Shown here in pieces: positions 28,531-36,513 of a stretch of DNA of 64,000 nt. This DNA is from Micromonospora sp. R77. GTDB lineage: Bacteria > Actinomycetota > Actinomycetes > Mycobacteriales > Micromonosporaceae. The stretch lies in NCBI RefSeq assembly GCF_022747945.1, contig NZ_JALDST010000001.1, positions 310,001-374,000 of the forward strand, read 5' to 3'. Under the pieces are notes generated by a model. The model saw only the letters and a program-made list of their open reading frames with translations, was not told the DNA's origin and ran no database searches. The translations under genes and the position numbers were made by a program. How positions within the stretch are numbered: the first letter of the stretch is position 1; each line of letters starts with the position of its first letter.

Positions 28531-31371
28531 ATGCGACAAACGAGCGTACGGCGGCTTGTCGCCGCGGCGCTGGGCACGGCGCTGCTGGGTGTCGCCGTGC
28601 CGGGCCTGGGCTCCTCCGGCGCGGCGGCCGCCGAACCGCCGGTACCCGGACGACAGCTCCTCGCCGACGACTTCGCCGCCGGCACGACCAACTGGCGGGC
28701 GGTCACCGGCAGCCTCACCGAGTGGCAGCCGGCCAGCGCCGAGATCGACTACCTGACCATCGACGCCCGCACCCAGACATCCGGCCGCTACATCACGCCC
28801 ACCACGGCGCTCACCCTGCCGGACCGGTACGAACTACGGACCCGCGTACGTTTCGAGGCCGCCTCGACCGGCCCGAGCCTCAACCTCCTGACCGACTTCC
28901 AGGGTGACCCGCTCGTGGTCAGCCAGCGGAACCTGGCCGCGCAGATCCTCGGTCCGGGCAGCATCCAGGTCTCCCGCCCGAACGCCACGGTGGTCTGCAA
29001 GGGACCCGCGCCGGTCCAGACTGGGCAGTGGCACGAACTGGTCATCCGCCGGGCCAACGACATCTCGGTGGTGGAGGTCGACGGGCAACGGGTGGCCTCC
29101 GTGGCGGCACCGGCCGCCGGTGGCACCCTGGCGCTCGGCGCTTACCACGTGAAGGCGTCCTTCGCCTCGCTCGCCGTGTACGAACTCGACCAGGTGCCGG
29201 CGGACCACCCCACCCAGGCCGGCGGTTGCCAGTGGACACCGCCCGGGACACCGGACGTCGACCAGCCGGTCCTGGTCAACCAGAGCGGCTACGACGTCGA
29301 CCGGCCGAAGCGGTTCACCGCACCCCGGGCCGCCGCCGGTGACACCTTCGTCGTCACCGACGCCTCCGGCGCGACCCGCTTCACCGGTACGGTCAACGGC
29401 CAGGTCGGCGACTTCACCAGCTTCCGGCCCACCGACACCGGCCCGTTCACCATCCGGGTCGCCGGGGCGGCCGGCACCGGTGACTCGGCACCGTTCGGCA
29501 TCGGCGCCAGCTGGACCGAGCGGGTGTCGTACGAACGTGCCGTCAACTTCATGACCGACGCGCGCTGCTACTACGGCCGGTTCAGCCAGCGGGTACCCGG
29601 TGGCACCCACCCGGACTGCAAGCTGGCCGTCGGCTGGCGGGACGGCCACCAGTTCTCCTTCGAGCTGTCCACCCTGGTCGACCTCTACCTGTCCAACCCG
29701 GCGGCGTTCGACCGGATCAAGGACCCCACCGCGGTGTACGAGGGACTGCCGGTCACCCTGCCCGCCGACACCCCGGAGATCATCCGCCTGATCCACTGGG
29801 CGGTGGAGAGCTACCTCGACGCGGGCGTCAACCACACCCTCTTCAAGGAGCAACTGGCCGCCTTCCTCTACGCCTACCCGTACCTGTCCGACCACATCCC
29901 CCGGTCGGTCTACGAACGGGCCAGGGACTACCTGTTCCCGCTGTGGGGCCAGGACGCCAAGGACCGCTTCGCCTGGCACGACTACACCCCGCACACGGCC
30001 AACCTGTTCCAGGTCTACACCCAGGTCGGTACCGGCAAGGGCGAGTTCCCGCCCGGCCACTCGGTCTGGCCCAACCTGATGATGTACGAGGTGGCCAAGC
30101 GGGAGGGACGCGCCGACGCCGACCGCTACCTCACCGCCGCCCGGGACCAGGCCGCCTGGCTGGTGGGCAACCTCGACGTCGCCGCACCGCAGACCACCAA
30201 GGGACAGCGGCAGGGCGAGTACCACCTGATCACCGGACTCGCCCGGTTCGCCCTGACGTACCCGGACCAGGCACCGGCCGGCATCCGGCCCTTCGTCCAG
30301 AAGTGGGCCGACGTGGCCATCGCGCGGTCGGACAACATGTGGGACTTCCGCCGGTACTCCGACAGCCGGTGGACGATCCCGTCGTTCACCGGCGGCGCGG
30401 CGGCCGACCCCAACGAGACCGGCAACGTGGCCGGCTTCGCCTCACCCGCACTCGCCGCCGCGACGCTGCTCGGCACCGGACCGACCAGGGACCGACTGCG
30501 CCAGATCGCCACCGCGCACGTCGACAACCTCTTCGGCCGCAACCCGACCGGCCGGCACGCCTCCTACCGCGCGGCCACCGGCCAGTGGGGCTTCGAGGGC
30601 GTCGAGCTGGGCTGGTACTCCGAACTCCAGGGCGGCTACGGCAAGCTCCAGGGCGTACGCGGTGTCCTCGACGGCAGCCCGAAGAACGAGCACTACCCGT
30701 ACAACCCGCAGCTCGGCAACATCGGCTGGACCGAGGGATGGGTCACCTTCAACACCGCCTGGAACGAGTCACTGGCCTGGCTGGGGGCGGCGAACACCAC
30801 GCTGCGGGCCCGGGACCTGCACGGGCACCCGGCCACCCGGGTACCGGCCGGGACGACGGTGTCGCTGACGCTGGAGGCGCCGCTCAACCTGGACCCCGCC
30901 GCGCTGGACACGGCGGACCTGCGGCTGGTGGTCAACGGCGTCGACCGGGGCACCGTGCCGGTACGCCAGGCGGTGGAGAACACCGACGTCCTGACCGGCG
31001 AGCTGGACCTCGCGGCGTTGGGCGCCGCGCCGGGTGACCGGATCGAGGTCCGGTACGGCTACGGCGACTTCACCCGGCACGCCGGCTTCACCGTGGTGCA
31101 CGGCTGCGACGGTCGGGTGGCCACCGTGGTCGGCACGGAGGGCGACGACCTGCTGCGCGGTACCGCAGGGGCCGACGTCATCGTCGGGCTCGGCGGGAAC
31201 GACGTCCTGCTCGGCCTCGACGGTGACGACGTGATCTGCGGCGGCGCCGGCAACGACGTCATCAACGGCAACGACGGCGACGACCGGCTCTTCGGCGGCC
31301 CCGGCACGGACGTGGTCAACGGGAACGACGGCGACGACGTGATCTCCCAGGACGGTCCCGCCACCGGCTGA
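28531..31371 (+). CDS. Secreted GH9-like glycoside hydrolase with RTX calcium-binding repeats
   Basis: This 946-residue modular exported protein carries a signal peptide (1-36), a jelly-roll domain of the DUF1080/LamG type (about 37-215), a cellulase-type Ig domain starting VLVNQSGYDVDRPKRF (about 248), an alpha/alpha barrel of GH9-like type (about 335-760) and, after a linker, about six RTX-like nonapeptides (GGNDVLLGLDGDDV, GGAGNDVINGNDGDD) at 865-940. The family guess rests on the VNQSGY start and barrel size; catalytic residues could not be fixed. RTX repeats normally fold with calcium after type I export, so their presence after a Sec signal in a Gram-positive is notable. It is the last gene of the importer operon. 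Confidence 0.8.
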   Translation: MRQTSVRRLVAAALGTALLGVAVPGLGSSGAAAAEPPVPGRQLLADDFAAGTTNWRAVTGSLTEWQPASAEIDYLTIDARTQTSGRYITPTTALTLPDRYELRTRVRFEAASTGPSLNLLTDFQGDPLVVSQRNLAAQILGPGSIQVSRPNATVVCKGPAPVQTGQWHELVIRRANDISVVEVDGQRVASVAAPAAGGTLALGAYHVKASFASLAVYELDQVPADHPTQAGGCQWTPPGTPDVDQPVLVNQSGYDVDRPKRFTAPRAAAGDTFVVTDASGATRFTGTVNGQVGDFTSFRPTDTGPFTIRVAGAAGTGDSAPFGIGASWTERVSYERAVNFMTDARCYYGRFSQRVPGGTHPDCKLAVGWRDGHQFSFELSTLVDLYLSNPAAFDRIKDPTAVYEGLPVTLPADTPEIIRLIHWAVESYLDAGVNHTLFKEQLAAFLYAYPYLSDHIPRSVYERARDYLFPLWGQDAKDRFAWHDYTPHTANLFQVYTQVGTGKGEFPPGHSVWPNLMMYEVAKREGRADADRYLTAARDQAAWLVGNLDVAAPQTTKGQRQGEYHLITGLARFALTYPDQAPAGIRPFVQKWADVAIARSDNMWDFRRYSDSRWTIPSFTGGAAADPNETGNVAGFASPALAAATLLGTGPTRDRLRQIATAHVDNLFGRNPTGRHASYRAATGQWGFEGVELGWYSELQGGYGKLQGVRGVLDGSPKNEHYPYNPQLGNIGWTEGWVTFNTAWNESLAWLGAANTTLRARDLHGHPATRVPAGTTVSLTLEAPLNLDPAALDTADLRLVVNGVDRGTVPVRQAVENTDVLTGELDLAALGAAPGDRIEVRYGYGDFTRHAGFTVVHGCDGRVATVVGTEGDDLLRGTAGADVIVGLGGNDVLLGLDGDDVICGGAGNDVINGNDGDDRLFGGPGTDVVNGNDGDDVISQDGPATG

Positions 31372-31426
31372 CCGGTAGCACCGTTGCGGTGCTCGAACCG
31401 CGCACACGCAGCACGAGCAGGAAGGA

Positions 31427-31459
31427 ACGTCCGGCGACCGTCACACGGTCGCCGGACGT
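31427..31459. terminator. Perfect 15-base-pair terminator hairpin
   Basis: ACGTCCGGCGACCGT pairs exactly with its complement around a CAC loop, 55 bases beyond the GH9-like gene, followed by TCTCCGTTT. Confidence 0.9.
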
Positions 31460-31684
31460 CTCCGTTTCCAGGATGGTCCCGGAGCACGCTCCCCATGACG
31501 GAGGTGACGCCGGTGAGGAACACGCGCACGGGTGCTGTCTCCTGTCTGTCGGGCGTCGTCGGACGGGTCCTCCGGCGCGACCGGGCCAAGCCTCCGGCCG
31601 GTCGATGAGCGGCCCGTCCTCGGGAACTGGTCGACTTACCGAGTAATGGTGTAATGATGTAATCAGAACCGTCAGGAGGTTGCC

Positions 31685-32239
31685 ATGTCCCCTCGTACCG
31701 CCCCGCACGGGGCTCGCCAGGACCCGCCCCCCGCCGACGACGCCACCGGCTGGATCACCGGGGCCGTGCCGGACGGCTGGTTCTCGGAGCCGCCGCAGAT
31801 CGTCATCGACCGAGACGAGATCATCATCTGGGGGCGTCTCCCCGAGCCCCAGCTGGCGGCCGACGCCACCGACGCCGACCGCACCGCCGCCCAGTCCGGG
31901 CGGATCCACCAGTTCCGGGAGGACACCCGCGACGACCGGATCCGGGTCGCCCGGCAGGCCGAGCACCGCTACCGGCGCAAGGTGAGCTGGGGTGCCCGGT
32001 GCGGCGCCGCCGAGCAGCTCTTCTCCCACCTCGCCGCACCGGTGATGACCCGGCTGCGCCAGCCCGAGCGCCAGGTGCTCGACACGTTGGTGGAGGCGGG
32101 CGTCGCCCGCTCCCGCTCGGAGGCCCTCGCCTGGTGCGTCCGGCTCGTCGGCCGGCACACCGACGACTGGCTGACCCAGCTGCGTGAGGCCATGACCGCG
32201 GTGGACGACCTGCGCCGCCAGGGCCCGGACGGGCTCTGA
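31685..32239 (+). CDS. Hypothetical protein with possible ribbon-helix-helix segment
   Basis: This 184-residue soluble protein has no family assignment. The N-terminal half is acidic and Pro-rich; the C-terminal part (LDTLVEAGVARSRSEALAWCVRLVGRH, about 137-163) resembles the ribbon-helix-helix pattern of small DNA-binding antitoxins. AGGAGG lies 7 bases before the ATG and an AT-rich stretch (TAATGGTGTAATGATGTAATC) suitable for a promoter or operator is just upstream. It stands alone between hairpins. A regulator is possible, but no partner toxin is visible. Confidence 0.7.
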   Translation: MSPRTAPHGARQDPPPADDATGWITGAVPDGWFSEPPQIVIDRDEIIIWGRLPEPQLAADATDADRTAAQSGRIHQFREDTRDDRIRVARQAEHRYRRKVSWGARCGAAEQLFSHLAAPVMTRLRQPERQVLDTLVEAGVARSRSEALAWCVRLVGRHTDDWLTQLREAMTAVDDLRRQGPDGL

Positions 32240-32264
32240 CGGCCGTCGGGCACCGCAACGGCAG

Positions 32265-32440
32265 CCCCGCCGCGCCGAACCCGCCCCCGGTGCCGATCGC
32301 GCACCGGGGGCGGGGCCGTCCACCGGTCAGGTCGGCGGCGCGACACCCGCCAGCTTCGCGGCGCAGGCGGTCTGCGCCGCCTGCCAGGTCGCCTCGTCGA
32401 CGCCCGCCGGCTTGGGCGGGCTCCCGCCGCCCGGTCCGCC
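32265..32440. repeat. Direct repeat, left copy (lipoprotein 3' end plus hairpin)
   Basis: About 170 bases closely resemble 59870-60050 in the same orientation, covering the last 25 codons of the broken lipoprotein gene and a hairpin-like CCGGTGCCGATCG stretch. The copies flank the LAL regulator and the whole RiPP cluster. Confidence 0.75.
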
Positions 32441-32894
32441 GGCACGCCGGACGGCGGGGTCCCACCGGGCACACCGGACGGTGGTGTCCCACCCGGCATG
32501 CCGGACGGCGCGCCGCCGGGCGGAGCAAGCGTCACCCCGTTCTGCGCCAGGCAGTCCACGTACCCCTGTAGCGCCGACGGGTCGAACGGCGCTGCGCCCA
32601 CGGGCGCGCCACCGGAGGGGTGGCTGCCTCGCCGGGGTCGGTGCCGCCGCCGTCGTCCGACCCGCAGGCAACGGTCATCCCGACCAGGCCGGCGAGCGCG
32701 GCCTCGCTGGTGCTGACCACCGCCGCGGCCCAGGTGCCGGTGGTGCCGCGCAGCAGCGACACCAGAGCCGGGTCGACCCGCCCGCCCGCTCCCGGGAGGC
32801 CGCCGGCGCCGCCGGAGGGCTCGGGGAAGTCCGCCGGGGAGGCGGCCACCGGGGAACGTCCGCGCCAGGCGTTCGGCCAGCTCCGCCTGCCCAC
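32327..32894 (-). pseudogene. Broken small lipoprotein gene
   Basis: Three reading frames each give a piece of one small protein: a lipoprotein-like start (LAGLVGMTVACGSDDGGGTDP), a middle (FDPSALQGYVDCLAQNGVTL followed by GTPPSGVPG repeats) and an end (GVDEATWQAAQTACAAKLAGVAPPT). Frame changes lie near 32640 and 32450. Upstream, VDPALVSLLRGTTGTWAAAVV reads like the C-terminus of GT39-type glycosyltransferases, so the 5' end may be a chimera. Its 3' end, with the following hairpin, recurs as a shorter fragment at 59937-60056. Indels or true decay are both possible. Confidence 0.6.
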
Positions 32895-32907
32895 GCCGGC
32901 GATAGAA

Positions 32908-32987
32908 GCGGACCGTGGTCCGCATCACGTTGACGACGTCGCGCCATCCTCGTACCGTCGAGACCACAAGCGGACCACAGTCCGCTT
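32908..32987. promoter_or_regulatory. Two related inverted repeats upstream of azoreductase gene
   Basis: GCGGACC-GT-GGTCCGC (32908-32923) and AAGCGGAC-CACA-GTCCGCTT (32968-32987) share the GCGGAC core. They lie 18-97 bases before the azoreductase start and look like two binding sites of one dimeric repressor (HxlR or TetR type). The regulator gene itself is not nearby in intact form. Confidence 0.6.
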
Positions 32988-33004
32988 AATCGAGGAGATC
33001 GACG

Positions 33005-33631
33005 ATGACGAGCCTTCTGCACATCTCCGCGTCACCGAGGGGCGAGCACTCCGAGTCGCTCGCCATCGCGCGGCAGTTCACCGACGCCTATCGGGCCGCC
33101 CACCCCGACGCGACCATGGAGCACTGGGATTTGTGGGACGGGTCGCTCCCCGCGTTCGGGGTCGGGGCCAACGCCAAGATGACCGTGTTCGGCGGGGGAA
33201 CCCCCACCGGCGCGGAGGGCGCGGCCTGGGCCGAGGCGCGCCGCGTGTTCGACCGGTTCGCCGCGGCCGACCGGGTGGTGTTCAGCGTGCCCATGTGGAA
33301 CGGCACGGTCCTCTACGTCCTCAAGCAGTTCATCGACGTGGTGAGCCAACCCGGGTGGGTGTTCGGCGTCGACGCGGCGACGGGCTACGACGGCCTCCTC
33401 GCCGGCCGCGGCACGCGGGTCGCCGTGATCTACACCAGCGCCGTGTGGGCGCCCGGGGTACGACCGGAGTTCGGCGCCGACTTCCAGTCCACGTACTTCT
33501 CCGACTGGCTCCGGTGGACCGGCCTGGCCGACATCACCGAGATCCGCTTCCACCCGACCCTCACCGGCGACCGGGACCTCGCGCGCGCCCGCGCGCTCAC
33601 CCGGGCCCGCGACGTCGCCGAGACGTTCTGA
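33005..33631 (+). CDS. azoR: FMN-dependent NADH azoreductase
   Basis: This 208-residue flavodoxin-fold quinone/azo reductase transfers two electrons from NAD(P)H through bound FMN to quinones or azo compounds. Family signs are the N-terminal phosphate-binding loop ISASPRGEHSESL, SVPMWNGTVLYVLKQFIDVV and the aromatic VYTS-like strand (VAVIYTSAVW). GAGGAG precedes the ATG. Two inverted repeats upstream imply tight repression, probably relieved by electrophilic stress. It is monocistronic and followed by a strong hairpin. Confidence 0.9.
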   Translation: MTSLLHISASPRGEHSESLAIARQFTDAYRAAHPDATMEHWDLWDGSLPAFGVGANAKMTVFGGGTPTGAEGAAWAEARRVFDRFAAADRVVFSVPMWNGTVLYVLKQFIDVVSQPGWVFGVDAATGYDGLLAGRGTRVAVIYTSAVWAPGVRPEFGADFQSTYFSDWLRWTGLADITEIRFHPTLTGDRDLARARALTRARDVAETF

Positions 33632-33636
33632 CGCAC

Positions 33637-33672
33637 CCGGGCGTCCGGCGGCACGCCCCGCCGGACGCCCGG
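33637..33672. terminator. Terminator of azoreductase gene
   Basis: A perfect 15-base-pair stem (CCGGGCGTCCGGCGG and its complement) with a 6-base loop begins 6 bases after the azoR stop. Confidence 0.88.
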
Positions 33673-33790
33673 TCCGGAAACCGCCAGCACCAGACCCGGC
33701 GGCTGCGGCACCGTTGACCGCGACCGCCGCCGGGCACCCGGCCGACCTTCGGCTGGGCCGCCCGCACCATTCAGGTGGCGCTCATCGGTC

Positions 33791-34183
33791 ATGCTCAGAA
33801 ACATGATCCGGTTCGTGCTCAACCTGCTGTGGCTCATCTTCGGCGGCGGCATCGTCCTCGCCGCCGGCTACGGCATCGCCGCGCTGATCTGCTTCCTCCT
33901 GGTCGTCACCATTCCGTTCGGCGTCGCATCGCTCCGGCTGGCGGTCTACTCGTTGTGGCCGTTCGGCCGCACCGTCGTGCCCAAGCCGGGCGCCGGTATC
34001 GTCTCCGGGCTGACCAACATCCTCTGGGTGGTGCTCGCCGGCTGGTGGCTGGCCCTGACCCACATCCTCGCCGGTATCGCGCTGTGTCTGACGGTCATCG
34101 GCATCCCGTTCGGCATCGCCAACTTCAAGCTCGTGCCCGCCGCATTCTGGCCCCTCGGCCGCGAGGTTGTCGACGCACCATAG
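33791..34183 (+). CDS. YccF-domain inner membrane protein
   Basis: This 130-residue protein contains two copies of the YccF repeat (IPFGVASLRLAVYSLWPFGR and IPFGIANFKLVPAAFWPLGR), each after a pair of transmembrane helices, which identifies the family clearly. The function of YccF proteins is unknown. The gene stands alone with no clear ribosome binding site for ATG 33791. Confidence 0.9.
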   Translation: MLRNMIRFVLNLLWLIFGGGIVLAAGYGIAALICFLLVVTIPFGVASLRLAVYSLWPFGRTVVPKPGAGIVSGLTNILWVVLAGWWLALTHILAGIALCLTVIGIPFGIANFKLVPAAFWPLGREVVDAP

Positions 34184-34552
34184 AAGCAACGACCCTGCTC
34201 CACAGTGCTGGCTACCTCTGCAGACGCAGAGCGAAACGGCGCCCTCGCCTGACGTGCGGCGGCACGCGTCAGGCGTATCGCCCATCCGCCGGTACAGGAC
34301 ACCTCACGGTGCACGGGAGCAGGTCGCGTCCGCAGGTCGGTGCGCCAGACGGCGACCGAAGCGGGTGCGGGGCCCCTGCAACAAACCTGCACGTCCCGCC
34401 TCTTGCCCTGCAGGTAAGCGCTTTCCTAGTCTGATGTTCATCAATGTCGCGAGCCCTCGACCCGGGCTGAGGGTGCGGACACGAGGTCATTCGCGGTGTC
34501 GGGCGGGAAAGGGTGCCCGCCCGCACCGCGCTCACTCCTGAGGAGTCCACCA
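34184..34552. other. Intergenic region with LacI-type operator and PL9 promoter
   Basis: About 370 bases without a supported gene. It contains the AAGCGCTT-centred operator at 34413-34426 and an AT-richer stretch (TAGTCTGATGTTCATCAATG at 34427-34446) suited to the promoter of the downstream lyase. Confidence 0.5.
34413..34426. promoter_or_regulatory. LacI-family operator-like palindrome
   Basis: GGTAAGCGCTTTCC is symmetric at 12 of 14 positions around the CG centre typical of LacI/CcpA-type sites. It is 127 bases before the PL9 start, so a carbohydrate-responsive LacI repressor probably controls the lyase. Confidence 0.6.
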
Positions 34553-36217
34553 GTGCGAATCGCAGTGCGACACAAGTTCCTTGCCGGCAGCACCGCCGTG
34601 ACCGCCCTGGCCGCGGTTGCCGCGGCATTGCCGATGACCCAGGCATCAGGCGCGGCAGGCGGCCCCGGTCCCGCCCCGGTCAGCGTCAATGCGACGAACC
34701 TCAGCCTCGGGGCCGGCGCCGACGGCTCCAGCAAGGCCGACGGCACCAGCTACGGCAACGTGACCGACGGCAACCTGAACACCTACTGGTCGCCGTCCGG
34801 CTCGACCGGCCGCATCTCGGTCAAGTGGGATTCCGCCACGACGGTGGGCTCGATCAACATCCGGGAGGCGGCCGGCGCCATCGGGGTCATCCGCTCCTGG
34901 CGGGTCGTCAACAACGACACCGGCGCCACCCTGGCCAGCGGCACCGGGGCCGGGGCCGTCACCTTCGCCGCCACCTCGCTGCGCAAGGTCAACTTCGAGA
35001 TCGCCAGCGCGACCGGCACCCCGAAGGTCGCCGAGTTCGAGACGTACGCGTCCGGCTCGGCCACACCGCCGCCGACCACCCCGCCGCCGACGACTCCCCC
35101 GCCGACCACGCCACCCCCGACCACGCCCCCGCCGTCCGGCAGCACGCTGTACGTGGCCCCGAACGGCACCGACGGCGCGGCCGGCACGCAGGCGAACCCG
35201 ACGACGCTCACCTCCGCGATCACCAGGGTTGCCGCCGGCGGCACGATCTACCTGCGCGGCGGCACCTACCGCTACTCGCAGACCATCACCATCGGCCAGG
35301 GCAACGACGGCACGTCGAGCGCGCGCAAGAACCTGTTCGCCTACCCGGGTGAGACCCCGATCCTGAACTTCTCGGCCCAGAGCGAGGACCCGGCGAACCG
35401 CGGCCTCGCCGTCGGCGGATCGTACTGGCACATCCGCGGCATCGTCGTCGAGCGCGCCGGGGACAACGGCATCCTGCTCGGGGGCAGCAACAACATCATC
35501 GAGCGTACGGTGACCCGCTACAACCGGGACTCGGGGCTCCAGCTCTCGCGGCTGGTGGCCAACGCGCCCCGCGACCAGTGGCCGTCCGACAACCTCGTGG
35601 TGAGCACCGAGTCGCATGACAACGCCGACTCCGACGGCGAGGACGCCGACGGGTTCGCGCCGAAGCTCACCGTGGGCCCGGGCAACGTCTTCCGCTACAC
35701 CGTGTCCCACAACAACATCGACGACGGCTACGACCTGTTCACCAAGACCGACACCGGAGCCATCGGCCCGGTGACGATCGAGTCCTCGCTCGCCTACGGC
35801 AACGGCACCCTGAGCAACGGCGGCCAGGCAGGCGCCGGTGACCGCAACGGCTTCAAGCTCGGCGGCTCGGACATCGGCGTGAACCACATCGTCCGGGGCA
35901 ACATCGCCTACGACAACGGTCATCACGGGTTCACCTTCAACCGCAACGTCGGCTCGATGACGGTGTCGAACAACGCCAGCATCGGCAACACCGAACGCAA
36001 CTTCAACTTCGAGGGCGGATCCTCGGTGTTCCGGAACGACACCTCCTGCGACGGCGGCTCGAGCGACAAGATCGTCGGCAACTCCGACAGCTCGAACCAG
36101 TTCTGGTCCGGCACCAACGGGTCCCGGTGCGCCCAGTACTCCGGTGCCCTGGGTTGGTCCTTCGCCTCCGACGGGCGCCTGGTCGTCACCTTCGGCGGCA
36201 GGGTGGTCACCCCGTAA
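34553..36217 (+). CDS. Secreted pectate-lyase-like enzyme, PL9 family
   Basis: This 554-residue exported protein should cleave a polygalacturonate-type chain by beta-elimination. After a signal peptide (about 1-34) comes an F5/8-type carbohydrate-binding domain (about 40-180), a linker of repeated TPPP units, then a right-handed beta-helix (about 200-540). LYVAPNGTDGAAGTQANPTTL, YLRGGTYRYSQTI and the catalytic-lysine region NGFKLGGSDIG are typical of PL9/right-handed helix lyases; calcium is expected to bind Asp residues in SHNNIDDGYDLFTK. GTG 34553 has AGGAG 7 bases upstream. Its product, an unsaturated uronate, fits the SDR-KDG-kinase-aldolase operon. Confidence 0.9.
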   Translation: MRIAVRHKFLAGSTAVTALAAVAAALPMTQASGAAGGPGPAPVSVNATNLSLGAGADGSSKADGTSYGNVTDGNLNTYWSPSGSTGRISVKWDSATTVGSINIREAAGAIGVIRSWRVVNNDTGATLASGTGAGAVTFAATSLRKVNFEIASATGTPKVAEFETYASGSATPPPTTPPPTTPPPTTPPPTTPPPSGSTLYVAPNGTDGAAGTQANPTTLTSAITRVAAGGTIYLRGGTYRYSQTITIGQGNDGTSSARKNLFAYPGETPILNFSAQSEDPANRGLAVGGSYWHIRGIVVERAGDNGILLGGSNNIIERTVTRYNRDSGLQLSRLVANAPRDQWPSDNLVVSTESHDNADSDGEDADGFAPKLTVGPGNVFRYTVSHNNIDDGYDLFTKTDTGAIGPVTIESSLAYGNGTLSNGGQAGAGDRNGFKLGGSDIGVNHIVRGNIAYDNGHHGFTFNRNVGSMTVSNNASIGNTERNFNFEGGSSVFRNDTSCDGGSSDKIVGNSDSSNQFWSGTNGSRCAQYSGALGWSFASDGRLVVTFGGRVVTP

Positions 36218-36223
36218 CGGGCC

Positions 36224-36259
36224 GGCCGACGCCGGCGTCAGATGACGCCGGCGTCGGCC
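36224..36259. terminator. Terminator of PL9 gene
   Basis: A perfect 17-base-pair stem (GGCCGACGCCGGCGTCA and its complement) with a two-base centre starts 7 bases after the stop codon. Confidence 0.9.
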
Positions 36260-36513
36260 GCGAGCTCTGGCCGGTGTGGCGGTCCTCAACCGGGCGGTGC
36301 CCGTCGACGGCACCACGACGGCCGGCCCGCGCCCGGGAGCCGGAGGGCCGACGCCGGGCCACAGCCGTGCTCATCGCCAGCCGAGGCCGTAGACGCAACG
36401 CTGCCGGTGACGCCATCGAACCCACGCGCACGGCTGACTCGTGATGCTGCCCGAAGTCGTAGAACCGCCCACTCGAAGGTCCTCCGGCTGCACGCTTCGC
36501 CGGCGGAGGAGGA

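Noticed and set aside
31130..31360. DNA repeats encoding GGxGxD as a possible repeat array
   Set aside because: They are protein-level RTX repeats in frame with the GH9-like gene.
31497..31608. Short plus-strand frame beginning MTEVTPVRNTRTG after the GH9-like terminator
   Set aside because: No good ribosome binding site, no similarity, and it overlaps the AT-rich promoter stretch of the next gene.
35060..35135. Tandem TPPP-coding repeat as a possible CRISPR or regulatory repeat
   Set aside because: It is an in-frame Pro/Thr linker between binding and catalytic domains of the PL9 enzyme.
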